Shown piece after piece: positions 12,263 to 26,368 of a DNA stretch of 64,000 bases. Location of the stretch: NCBI RefSeq assembly GCF_009870125.1, contig NC_046683.1:8804001-8868000 (forward strand), given 5' to 3'. Source of the stretch: Drosophila pseudoobscura (lineage: Eukaryota > Arthropoda > Insecta > Diptera > Drosophilidae). Position numbers and translations under genes: made by a program. Within the stretch, counting starts at the first letter, position 1. Each line of letters starts with the position of its first letter. The notes beneath the pieces are model-generated. The model was not told the DNA's origin and made no database searches. It saw only the letters and a list, made by a program, of their open reading frames with translations.

Positions 12263-15238
12263 TGATTGCAGTGCAGCGAATAAACCCGACCATACCCCTT
12301 GCAAATGTAGACCTTTTTTCGTCTTACAAATTGTAAAAAATGCTTCCATTAAATCCAAACCTAAAGATAATAGATCTATTTATGGGAAAACATTATTTGT
12401 TTTTTGGAAATCATGTTGGAAAAGCTCCCAAAACAGCAGCTATTACGGCACTGTATCTTCCAGAGAACCCCTTTTCTGTCTCCAAAAAAATTGCAATACT
12501 TTCACTCACTTTCTAGTCTCTCTTCAAAGGTTCGAGTGACTATATCATATAGTAATTTATATCATAGGGTATCCATTGATTGAGTCTTTGAAACTGATTA
12601 TTTTCTTTCTTGTTTTTTGTGTTGTTTCGCTGCGTTTTCGATTCGTTTTCGTTCCGAGCGCCGCGCGCGGTTTCGTCTATCTTTGTATCTGTACCGAGTA
12701 TCTGTGTACTGTTTGCATCTCTGTCTGTGTGTGCCTGTGTGCGTGTGCCGGCGTAGGCATTTTTTGGCTTTGGCCCGCTGCATGCCCCAAACCGCCAACA
12801 ATCAGAGAGTCAACCTCAGTCGGTGGCAACAACAGCAGCAGCAGCAGCAGCGCCAAATGAAGCAACAACAAATAGCCAAATAGTTTTCCACGCGCCGCAT
12901 TTCACAAAAGGGGCGCCACCCCAACCCCCCGCCCACCCTCTACAGACAACAACAGCAACAAAATGTAAAGAAAAACAGCAGGGAAATCAAGAGAGCCCCC
13001 CGACCAACAAAAAACAACAACCAACTCGAAGCCGGGGCAAAAACATGGAGAAAAGTGTAAAACACATTGTGAAAATGTAAATTTTCCATTGATTAAATGC
13101 GAAAATGCAAGTGGCAAAGTGGAGGTAGAGCTGGGGCGGGGGGCTTAAATGTATTTTTGGTATCATTATGGGTTGACCCCACTATTTCCCCCGTCCCGCA
13201 AAATGGGTTTTCCGACCCGAAAATATTCGAAATTTTTACCAGTTCAATCGCACATTCTGTTCGATTCAGCAGGCGCTAAAGTCCTTGGAATTCCCGCTCT
13301 TATTGAGTGAGAGGACCACTCCTTCACACTCACAGAAGAGTCCTTGGCTGAGAGCTGTTTTTATCCTCATAGTTAGGGAGTGTTTCCCCATCATTGTCCA
13401 TTCAAATGCGACGACTCTTCTCATCATTCTTCAGCAAGATAAAGTTTATTCTTTCTTGGGAACATAAATTATAATTTATAAATATTCATCAAATCATAAA
13501 AGACCTCCATCCATTAACCAAAGGAAGTGCTCTTTCCATTGCTTCAAAGACTTCAAACCTCACAAAGTTCCAATCTTCGTCTTGGTATCTTCCCCACCCG
13601 CCAGGACATGCCATTCAGGACCACACCAAGTGAGAAACCCCATTGCCTTGTCACCGCATTGAGCGTCAAAATTGCATTTTTGTGTGGCTGCCTTGACCAA
13701 TCGAAGTGAAGGTCAGCATGTGTCCATTTGGCCTTGAGGAGACAACTCGACCGACTCGATTCTTTGGTCAACACCTTGGCCAGCGATCCCCTAATGAGGC
13801 GTGCCCGATGAACGATGCTCGATGCTCGATGCCCGGCTATCGACTGTGCGGTTAATGGCACCGACAAATCGCGCTGCGGTTGGGCCCGCCGTGGAGTCCG
13901 TGTACCCGAGGATGTTGCACGGCTGGTGCCGTGTCGACACACAGAATTGAGTTGAGTTCGCTTTGGGCCAATTAGCGCGACAATTGTCGAAAAGTACACG
14001 CTGCGTCGGCCGTGTCCCAGTGCCCATAATCACTAATAATCCGCATTAATTGCCATCAATTTGGTTTCTGGCTACGTCCTGCGGTTACCGGGATGACCTT
14101 CGTCGCGCATTAGAGAGGACCACCAGCCGAAGAGGTTCCCCGACTCTAACGCCGCCTTATCTGCCCTCAGCCCGGAACACCACACCACGTAGTACATATT
14201 TTTGTGCAGATAGCCAAATCGATTCGATTGACAAAGATCTCCCGTGGAACGTGCCTGGGGGCCAGTTCACTTTTGGAGTTTCCCCAGACCACAGACCCCC
14301 ACAGGCCACCACAGTAATGCCCGCTATCACTAAGTAGCGGACACTCTAGAGATAAGGTTCAAGTGATCTTTCGATCAGAGGTATTCCCACAATGGCAGCT
14401 GCCGTCATCAAGTAGTGGTTCCACTACTTATAATTCAATTGTGGAATTTCTCAATTTGCGGCCAATTCTTGACCACTTTCAATCACGTTTTTATATCGCC
14501 TTCCGTTGTCTGCCGTCCGTCTGTGATAAGGCTAACACTGCCAACTAAAGGGAAAGGCCAGTGAGTACAAAATTAATTCATTTTCCGAGTGTTTTGGGTA
14601 GAGGATTGTGTTAGACTTACAAAGAATGAGCCAAAACAAACGTAAGGAAAGAGCAAAATATTTTCTAATCACTTTAAAAATTTCAAAAAATATCTGTTGG
14701 GATCCAGGGGATTTTTTATGATTTATAAACATTCAATTTAAACACCAAAGAAAATTTTTCAACGAAACAAAAACCAAAACGAAACAAGTCTCGAATATGT
14801 AGGCCTTTTTTTAAATTTAAAAAAATTGTTGCGAATTTAAATCAAACTTAAAATTGGAGTAAGAGAAAACAGTACTATTATTGAAGAAAAATCTGTCCAT
14901 TAAACTTTCAAATAAAATACTGAAAATCAGATTTTAAAACAATATTAATATTCCATATTTGTCGATTCAAGACAGCTGATGGAACAGAAATCTCAGCAAA
15001 GGTATAAGGCTCTCAAACATAATTTTGAGTGAGGATAAAAGTAGGAAATCATCCAGTATTATTATTTTATAATAAAAGACACAAATTTTCAAAAAAACCT
15101 TCCATTCACAAACTCCGTTTTATGAAAATTTCACTGCAATAATGGAAGAATAATGAATTCCTGAAAAAGAATTAATGAAAAAGACAATCCAAATGTTTTT
15201 TGTAAATAATTTTTGTGTGTGATTTTTGTTTTTTCTGT
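12263..15238. other. Gene-free DNA downstream of runt
   Basis: No gene seen. TGCGGTTA motifs (Runt-type sites) occur near 13847 and 14079. From about 14560 the DNA becomes AT-rich and is probably just beyond the runt 3' end. Confidence 0.55.
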
Positions 15239-15244
15239 TTTATT
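15239..15244 (-). terminator. Candidate runt poly(A) signal
   Basis: AATAAA on the minus strand, about 815 bases after the runt stop codon. It is the first canonical signal I find downstream, giving a 3' UTR of about 0.8 kb. Confidence 0.45.
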
Positions 15245-16058
15245 TGGTTTTGGGGGAAATTCGTTTGTGTTAGATGTTTTTTTTCTCGCGCTAAAACTTA
15301 AGTCTAGACAAAAAAAAGTTCTGTTCACTTACATCACTAGATAAACTTAGGAATTATCCAATAGCTAAATTCGAATTATCCACAAAAAAATATATGTTTC
15401 CTCAAAAAAAAAATGCTCTATATCTATGTACAATATTTTGTGGTGGCTAGGAAGGGGCGGTGTGTGGTAAGTGGTGTGTATAAAGTGAAAATAAAAAATA
15501 ATTTACAAATAATAAATGTTTCGAGTCGTTTAGGAATTGAACTAAAGTGTTTTTCTCTCTATCGCTATGTTACTTTTTATCGTTCTTTGCGTTTCTGTCG
15601 GCTTTGGGGTTTTGGTTTTCGTTAGGTTTTCGTTAGAGATCTTGCCGCTCGGGAAGATCTCGGGAAATTCTTTGCGTTCTTTCTAATTTTTTTGGTTGTG
15701 CAACACCAGTCAGCCAGTGTTGGTTCACGAACTCGGCCTACGATTTTATGAATCGAGCATAAAACTACGTCGGAGCTCGATGCACCAACTCTCCTAATCC
15801 TCTCTGCTGTCTGTGATCCTGGGTTCTGATTCTGGTTCTTGTTCCGCTTCCTCTCCGTTTGCCCGCCGGAGGCCTGCCGTCTAACTTACATCACTATATC
15901 ACAATTTTTGTTTGCTTGCCGCTCAGCGCTGCTTCCGTTCCGTTCCGCTCCGTTCCGCTGCCCTTGCCACTCCACTCATGCCAATATCACTTTTGTCGGG
16001 GATCCTGAATCTGATCCGCCTGCTTTCTCCTACTGCTTGCTGCTTGCTGTTTGCCTCC

Positions 16059-18468
<2,410 letters not shown>

Positions 18469-18472
<4 letters not shown>

Positions 18473-18505
18473 GATTCTCTGCTGCGATCGTTGCCAGTAT
18501 TTAAA
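18469..18505 (-). promoter_or_regulatory. run: runt core promoter: TATA box and initiator
   Basis: TTTAAATA (18505-18498) lies upstream of a perfect initiator TCAGTT (18474-18469). The predicted first base is the A at 18472, 33 bases after the start of the TATA-like box, which is the usual spacing. A partial DPE-like AGAACG falls at +28 to +33. The arrangement defines a focused TATA/Inr promoter. Confidence 0.65.
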
Positions 18506-18866
18506 GTGGAATGCGCTTGTCGCCGCTGGCAGCGCTGCCCTCTGCCACGCAGCTCGCTCTCTCTCCTTCTACCTAGCGCACCCTCTCGCTTGCACCAGCT
18601 CCGGCGGCCGGCCTGCTGCTGCTGCTGACCTGCTCTTTCGCACACGCTGGCATTGTCCTGGCCGTGTGGTTTGGTTGGTTCGCTCGCTTACCTATACACA
18701 CGCACACGGAGCACACACACACACAGCCGGATGGCAGTGGCGGACTAAGGGTGCAGGGCGGCGGCAGTCTGCGAGACAAAAGGGGCAGGTATCAAGCAAC
18801 CACCATTGCCGCAACAACAACCACAGTAAAAATTTTCCCATTTTTCCATTGCGGTATACAACTCGC

Positions 18867-18901
18867 GCACACACACACACACACACACACGCACACACAC
18901 A
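18867..18901. repeat. (CA)n microsatellite
   Basis: About 17 CA units with a single G interruption, 0.4 kb upstream of the runt promoter. Confidence 0.9.
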
Positions 18902-19352
18902 GTGGCAGAGAGGAAGGAGATGTCTGAGGCGTGCTGTTGCTGTTGCTGTTGATGCCACTGCCACTGCCTCTGCTGCCGACGTTCGTTGCTGCCACTGCTG
19001 CTGCTTGTTACTTGTGGCCAGGGGCGCGCGGCCAAATAAAAAAAAAAATGAAAATGAAAATGAAAAAGGCAAAGCAACAACCACATTGGAAGCAAAATAA
19101 AAATCTGCCAGAGAGGGTGTGCGAGTGAGAGAGGCCATTGCGCTATTTCTCTCTCTCCGACAGAGAGAGCGAGCGAGAGAGCACCGACTGGAAAGGCAAG
19201 GCGCAGCAGAAAAAGAAAAACGCAAAAAGAAAAAAACACACAAAAAAAAACGCAACAAAGAAATTGTCGGGGAAATAAAAATCAACGGAAGAAAAAACGC
19301 AAAAAAATAAAAATCAGGAGAAATTTGTGTGCGCTCTCTCTTGCCATCCAGC

Positions 19353-19372
19353 CATCCATCCATCCATCCATC
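19353..19372. repeat. (CATC)n repeat
   Basis: Five CATC units followed by a CT tract. Confidence 0.8.
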
Positions 19373-20661
19373 TCTCTCTCCCCATCTCTGTCGCTCGCAC
19401 TGTCTGTGGGATTTGTGTGTCTCTTTCCGCCAACGGGCGGTCGGTCCGGGTCCGGGTCTGAGTCTGGGTCCTGGTGTGGGTCTGGAACGCACAGTTTTTC
19501 CTTCGTTTTTTCCTTAACGCACGGCCAAAGGAGCGCGCTCTCAGTCCGGCTCTGTTCCTTGCCCAACATGCAACAGTTCCTACTGCGCGCGTGTTGCTGC
19601 TGGCACCCTGCGGCGGTGTCCAGGGGCCCAGTTGGAGGGGGGCCGCCCTCTGTGCCACAGAGGGTGGCACAGGTAGCACACACATCGGTCTGTGCCCTCT
19701 GCCAGGGAGGGGGCCCGTGGGCAGTCAGGGGCGTCCTCCTAAGGACTCAATTAGGGGACACGCATCGCATAATCGCAAGCTGTCTATGTAGATCAGAAAT
19801 ACTTCAGAGGGTAGAAAGATCTATCATCATCTAAGGATCATCTGGCAGGGCAATGGTCTAAGAGGGATTGAAATATGATCAAAACAATGAAAGGGAATAT
19901 TGATCCTTTAATTGATCTTCAAATCACCCAAAAGACTTCTATCTAAAACATTATATTGATGGATAAAGAAATATACATTTTTACAGCGATCTTACAGCCA
20001 ATTATTTTCAATAATTAATAAATCAATAAATATCATTATCTATCATATAATTATCCTGAAATATATAAACATGTAAATATACTAGGGGATATAGTAGATT
20101 TTTATAATGTGCTGTCCTTTAGATTCATATAATTCGCATTTTTATTAATCCTCATCAAGCCAACGATCACGAAAGAAATCGACGCTACAAAAACCATTTC
20201 TGGTATTCCTTTAATCTCTTCAAATTAGTTTTATATTCAAGATCTTGTTCATTTGCTGACAAGATCAAATTACTGGGCCAACACCCATTCTTGTGCAATG
20301 TTTTCCTACGATTCGATGCAACGTTTCTCTCTTCGAATATCAGTAGATCTGTGGATCGTTAGTCTCGAATCTCAAAGATCTAAAGAGTAGAGCTATCCGA
20401 TCTGCAGCCGATCCAACTAACACCCATTGTCGGGGCAATGCATTCCTGAATACTATCTAAATTTGCCTTAAACGATCTGCTGGGCCCGCGCCCTGGCAGA
20501 TCGCCCTAATCCTAATGCTGATCGGGGCGATTAGCCGGCGATTAGAAATGTAAATATTTGTGCTCTTCAATGGCGCAATCTGCGCACTGTTTTCGGGGCC
20601 ACCCTCGCAGATCGTTCGTTGATTGGATCATGTTCAGCTTAGGCTCGAGAGCTCAACTGAT

Positions 20662-20674
20662 CTGTGATCCGTGA
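20662..20674 (+). repeat. GATC-rich motif CTGTGATCCGTGA, copy 1
   Basis: An exact 13-mer that recurs at 32688-32700 and inverted at 33051-33063. It sits in a run of GATC-containing words spanning 20658-20686. Confidence 0.6.
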
Positions 20675-21673
20675 TCTGTGATCGCATCCGATTCCATTCG
20701 ATGCCAGCGGAAGTGTCATACTTGGAATCATTCGGAGCACTCCCCCTGCCGGGACGGGGCTACGCCTCTGTCTGCTGTGCCGGACAAATCAAATGCCTGG
20801 ACATTCCACAAAAAATATCTGCGGAGCCCCAAAACAACGCTGAAACGAGGCCAGCGCGGTACAACCACAATGAGGAATCGCACTCTGGTGGCTGGTGGCT
20901 GGCTCCTAGGGGGGATGGTGGGTGGCGGGGGGGGGTGGTGTTGGGGGGAGCCACGAGTCAAGATGCTGCGGCTTCGGAGCCAACCAAAATGTCGCGAGTG
21001 TCGCCGCTCTCTGTCTCACTCTCTTTCTCTCTGTTTCTCTCTGTCAGCACACTTCGCTTCCAATAAATCGCTGCCGCTTTCCCGGCAGGCAGCGGCGTCG
21101 ACTTCGCTGCTTTTGTACGTGCGCGCCCGCTCGCTGTGAGGGGCACACAGACGTCGGACTCTGCCACAGGTTACTGTTACTGCCACAGCTTCTCGGCGTT
21201 CAACGTTCAGCGTTTAACGTTTAGCGTGCGACAAGGACGCGCTGTCAGAGCGCGACTTTTCCAGCGAAACTGGGCAGCCGCTTCTGGGTTCCGTGTAGCG
21301 TGTCCGGGGTGCTGGACCCCGCTGCGTTTTTCCTCGTTTTTCCACAATTTCGTCGTGGCCCATTCAGCGCCCGCTGATCGATCGACGATCGACGATCGAC
21401 AGAAGCTGGTGCGCGCGCCTCCAGCGCGACAGGAGGACACGACAGGATCGTGCCACTTACCTGTTTTCCCGGCCTCTTCCCTGAGCGCAGCTGTACAAGG
21501 AGCTGTACGCCACTCCCAAAGGAAACACGCACCCTTTTTATGGATTTTTTATAGTCCCCACACAAATGCAAAAAATCAAGAGATCGGGAAAACATCGAGC
21601 AGGTATTAGCCGAGAGAATATGGATATCAGGTATCGAAACCACACAAAATCGCAGTCTCGCGACCTCCATCCG

Positions 21674-21899
21674 TAATCCTTTACTTACGAAAGTCAATCG
21701 CCGGGATTAGCCAGCACGCCCCGCAAATATTTTGGCCGATTAGCCGCCGCCCCGCCATCGTAAACCCGTGATCCGTGATCCGTGATCCGCGATCCGCACA
21801 AAAAATATCCCATAGCTCGCTACCTGTTTTTCGGTAGGATTCCGCGTTTTTTCGATCGGGATTAGGCGGGAAGGTTCAGGGATCACCATGAACGGATTA
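21674..21899. promoter_or_regulatory. Candidate Bicoid/Zelda-bound enhancer of runt
   Basis: Four exact Bicoid core sites (TAATCC at 21674; GGATTA at 21704, 21859 and 21894) fall within 226 bp, where about 0.1 would be expected by chance. An exact Zelda site (CAGGTAG on the minus strand, 21820-21826) lies among them. Hunchback-like TTTTTAT words flank the cluster (21524-21550 and about 21925). The position is 3.2-3.4 kb upstream of the runt start site. Confidence 0.45.
21767..21797 (+). repeat. GTGATCC tandem array
   Basis: Four copies of a 7-bp word, GTGATCC or its variant GCGATCC, in a row, related to the GATC-rich 13-mer found elsewhere upstream of runt. Confidence 0.7.
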
Positions 21900-24649
21900 G
21901 CGGGAGGACTCGTTTAGGGCCCCTTTTTATTGGACTTTAATTGAAGCGATGATCCAAGGATCTGGGATCTGATGAGAGGCTGGAGAGCCAGCTTAGAATA
22001 TACTTCTGCCAGTTACAGTCAGGATATGGATATGGTGTACCACCTATGTGCAAAACAAGATCATTCGGAGATCTACCCAAACATTTTGAGGGATCTTTCT
22101 TATGTAAAAACACAGATATGCCAATTCCAATGCAAAAAAGTGAGGATGATCCCCCCTAAAAGGTTGTTTATTTACCGCAGGGAAGATCGTATTGGGGAGT
22201 AAATTGACCTCATTCCCCACAGGTCATGCTACTGATAATCAAAAAGATTCGCTAGATCCGTCCCTTCACAGATGATCCTCCTTTGCAACAGAGCGAGAGA
22301 GATCCACAATGCAAAGCAGAGAGAGCACGCTCTTTCCTAGCTATAGCTATCGATCACACCCCAATCCAAGAGAGAGAGAGAAAGGGAGAGAGATCGCGTG
22401 CTCCGCCAACCAATGGAGGGATCGCCGCCACCACTGGCGGCATGGGGGTTGATTTATTAATAGAGTATGCGGCGTGTGGCCACGCATTCGAGCGTGAAGA
22501 GCAGTGAGCAGTGATCGATGTGCGTGAGTGAGAGAGGAAGAGTGTTGGTCCGTTGGCTCCGCCCCCCTGCTCCGCTCCGCACCGAGCACTGAGCACTGAG
22601 CACCGACTGCTCCCGTTAGCGAGGCAACACTGACACGGCATTTCCAAAAGAAAACCTCGAAGGAAAAACTCATGGCAGCAACAGCCGTGGAAATTCCAGT
22701 GGCGCAGGGGAAATGCCTCCCACCACCAACTGTGAGTCCCCTCTGCGAGAGCCATTTTTTAAAACACCTCAATGCCGACTGCGCAGCGAGCAGCAGCAGC
22801 AGCAGCAGCGGCCAGAGTAAAATTAACAGTAACAGGGCAGAGGCAGCGCTGCAGCACCAGGAACAGGAGCCAAAGCAGCGCAGCAGCAGTGGCAGCGGCA
22901 GAAACCAGCGACAGCAACCAGCGACAGCGACTGCGGCGCTGTGTAAGTGAATTGTGGTTTGTTGTTTTGGTTGGCGCTGCGTCGACGGCGGGCAGCAGCG
23001 ACAGAGCGCGCGCGCTCCTTTTCAATTGTTTCACTCACCCCCGTCCGCCGACCGGCAACCGGGCAGCGTGCAAGTGTGTGAGTGAGTGAGAGCGAAAAAA
23101 AATTCTCACCACACCACAGCACAGCACAGCACAGCAAACCACTCTCTTACACACCCCCCTCCCCCCCATCCGCCATGACGACACTGGAAAACGACTGTTT
23201 GAGTGATTTTTTGTCTTTCCTTTTTTTGCTGTCTCTTTTGGGGTTGGTTTCGTGGTGGAATCGCCCAAAGACGGGGGTGGGGGCAATGAGTGCGTTCTTT
23301 TGGTTTTGTGTGTGTTTTTTTGTTTGCATTTGCTTTGGTGTGTGTGCGTTTGTTGGTGCGGTGACACTCCCACAAAATTGTGTTTTTGGTTAGACGCGCG
23401 CCCCCCAGCCATTGGTTGCTCGTACGCCCCTGAATCGGAGAGGGAGATGGAGAGGGAGAGGGCCCTACGGAAGGATGCTACCTCTTTCATGGACTCTGCC
23501 CCCACTCCTTGGTCCTGTGGAGCAGCTGTTCCATCGCTTGGAACGTGTGTGTGCCCTACATATTTTTGGTCGTAGGACACATTTCAAGGCTCCTCATCCT
23601 CATCCTGCCTTTCTGTTTTATTTACTTTATAACGATCCATAACCATTTTGTTTTCTTTCCTTTACTTTGATATTTTCTTTGTTGCTCTCTCTCATTTCCC
23701 CTGTTCTTGGGCCCGCGACAATTAGCCAAAGAGAGAGAAAGATCTAGAGCTGGAGAGGAGGCTGCATAGAGGATCTCTGCAGCTGCCCAGCGTTGAAATT
23801 CCTAATGATCATTCCCGATTGTTACCAATGTCAAACACAATTTGTAACAAGAATTTCATAAAAAATAGAGATCCCTTTAAGGAATTTCCATTGTTGATGG
23901 AGGGGCTCGCTCGAAGGAGGCTGGAGGTGTGTTATTTCTGGGCAAAACAAAGGACACTGGTGTTGTTTGTACACATTTCCCTGAAAGGACACACTCTTGG
24001 GCCCCCAGATGGTCGGAATAAAGTCATATATCATATCAGCGGCTTCTTTAAAACCATTGTCTCTGGGGCGGCCATCAAATCATCGAAAATCTATGCAAGA
24101 TATTCTGTACATTGAATTTCAAGTTATTTATTTTATATATTATATAATATCTCTCTATAATATATATATATATATAATATAACTAGGGAATATGATGTTA
24201 TATTCATTTTATCCTGCCATTTGCTTGAATATATAACACCTTTATTCTTACTGAAATTGAGGCATTTTTCATTAATTTTCGAATTCTATTCCATGGCTTT
24301 TTATGAGGTACTTTTTATAGACCTATCACTGAGTCCATAAACTGCTTATTTGTACCCATTTTTTATGGGCTTGCATATCTATTTGTACCTTTATAACAAT
24401 TGATGAACAATTTTCTTCCGTATTTAAATTCGATTGATTTATACCCTCTTTCCATGATATCTCCCTCTGCAACCCTTCTTCAGAATGCTCTTCTAGGAAT
24501 AGAATTTTCTTTGTATGTTTCTCGCCACGATCCCCTCGGGTATGCCGCTTCCTGGCGCTAACATCTGAGGTGCAACTTTTGGCCTATGCCATTGAGACGG
24601 CCACTCTTGGATGTACATATGTATGGCTATATATAGCACGCTTCACTCT

Positions 24650-24670
24650 CACACACACACACACACACAC
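24650..24670. repeat. (CA)n microsatellite
   Basis: About ten CA units. Confidence 0.9.
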
Positions 24671-24797
24671 GCTCTTGAGTTTTTTGATGGGCAGACAATG
24701 TACAGATTAAAGCTGGAAATCCGTTAAGCCCGTCAATGCGCCCTTAATGCGCCGAATGCGACCCTCGTATTGCCCGCGGGATAACAGGAATCTGACA

Positions 24798-24823
24798 GGA
24801 ATCGGAATCGGAATCGGAATCGG
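24798..24823. repeat. (GGAATC)n repeat
   Basis: Four copies of the hexamer GGAATC. Confidence 0.85.
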
Positions 24824-25932
24824 CTCGAGGACTCGAGTAGAACCAGTTCTCTGGGTCTCTGAGAGAGAGAAACGAAATATCAAATTTCATATAATTTGGC
24901 GGCCATTTTGATCGGTGGCACATCCGTGGACAGATGCCGCAAATGCCCGCCCGTTTGCAGTGTAGTGTAGCGCGCGCCTGGAATTGTGTGGCAATTGAAG
25001 GCAACACCGACCTCCCCCTGGTTTGCATTTTTCTGCGTTTCTTTTTTTTAGCTTTTCCCCCAGGTTTCTCCCCGAAACAGAGGCTCTGTGCGAGGGGGCT
25101 GGCGCTTGATCAGTCCCGGCTGGGACGCCTCTGTTGGAGGCATTTCCATGACAACTCTTTTTCCTTTTTGTTTTTGTTTTTTTTTTTGATTGAAACAAAT
25201 TTCACTCTCTTTCTCTGTCGGGCTTTCGCTCCCACTGTCTCTTTCTGGCTGGAAAAACTGAGAGAGTCTTTGAAAAGTGCCCTGGCTTGTCCATGTTTTT
25301 GCTTTTGCTTTTGCTTGGCTTTTTTTTTCCACCCCAAAAAAGCTAGACGCTCAGCGGGCCATGGGCTATGGGCCATAGGTCGTTGGGCAGGGGGCAGGCG
25401 GCAGGGGGCAGGGGGAAAGAGCTCTTTGAGGGCTGCGGCAGCTGCGGCCACAAAACTAGTTTGGCTTTGGCTTTGCCAGAGCGAGACAGTGCTTTGCCAC
25501 AGAGCCATAGAAGGGTAGCAGAGAGTGAGAGTGAGAGAGAGTGTGTGGAGGGGTGGTGTGGGGAGGGGGGTAAAACCATATTTTCCACCCACTTTTCTGG
25601 TTATTTCTCTGGTTATTTCGGTCGGCCCGTCTTACCATCGAGGCGGCGGCTCTTAAGGGTTGCAAATCAAAACGCGGTTTGTTGGTTTGTATTTCTGGCC
25701 AAAGTCGTCTCGTAACTTTTTCAAGCACGTCGGCATTCTTAGAAAGAGACAGACAGCGGGTGCGAGTGAGAGAGCGAGCGCCATAGTCTCAAAGGGTGAG
25801 TGAGAGAAAGGGGCGGTGGTGCACACACACACGAAGAGAGAGAGAGAGATAGGGTGGGAGTGAGGGGAACTCGACATTAAAGAGTTTTCAGCGCCATTAT
25901 TGACACTTGGGTTAACTCCGTGGAGCACCCAA

Positions 25933-25962
25933 TATATAAGCCCCACTGTACGTACAGTGGGG
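25933..25962. promoter_or_regulatory. TATA-like box abutting a perfect 22-bp palindrome
   Basis: TATATAAG (25933-25940) is followed directly by a perfect inverted repeat at 25941-25962 whose half-site is CCCCACTGTAC. There is no spacer. No open frame of note follows, so the function is unknown. Confidence 0.5.
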
Positions 25963-25974
25963 CCCCCACCACCC

Positions 25975-25991
25975 CTCTCTCTCTCTCACTC

Positions 25992-26022
<31 letters not shown>
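25975..26022. repeat. (CT)n microsatellite
   Basis: Long CT array with single-base interruptions; GAGA-type on the minus strand. Confidence 0.9.
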
Positions 26023-26299
26023 GTGTGTTACTCTCTGGAAGTTGTCAACTTGTTTGCATAATTGCCTTGCATTTTTATGTGGAACTTGGCGCAGTTTTTT
26101 ATGCTGTCTCTCTCTCCAGCTTACTGTCTCGCTCTTGGGGCTTTTGTGTGGGTGGGGCTCGGGCTGGAGCTCGGTCTGGGGCTGGGGGGTTAAACCATTT
26201 GTTTGTCGTTGTTTCTGTGTTTGTGTGCAATTTTAGTTTGGGATTTTCGTGGCATTTTTGTGGCCTTTTGTCTGGTTAACCGTGGTTGGTTATTGGTCA

Positions 26300-26368
26300 G
26301 CACACACACACACACAGAAAGAGTGAGAGAAAGACACACACACACACGGACGCACGCACGCACACACA
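26300..26368. repeat. Compound (CA)n microsatellite
   Basis: Three CA blocks with GA and CGCA interruptions. Confidence 0.85.

Larger units (their letters stand above)
18506..21673. other. runt proximal upstream region
   Basis: No gene is seen. Long frames here come from CA, CT and CCAT repeats and from sequence antisense to the runt leader. 19850-20160 is AT-rich. The stretch around 20500-20690 is rich in GATC motifs and has a Bicoid-type TAATCC at 20507-20512. Confidence 0.6.
21900..25932. other. Gene-free runt upstream DNA
   Basis: No gene is seen. Frames around 22672-22950 encode only Ser/Gln runs from CAG repeats. 24100-24460 is AT-rich with TATA tracts. CA (24650-24670) and GGAATC (24798-24823) repeats are present. 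Confidence 0.55.

Noticed and set aside
18692..19492. 266-codon minus-strand frame
   Set aside because: Built from CA, CCAT and A-rich repeats; upstream of the runt promoter with no start context.
22672..22950. 92-codon plus-strand frame with Ser and Gln runs
   Set aside because: Consists mainly of CAG/AGC repeats and matches no family.
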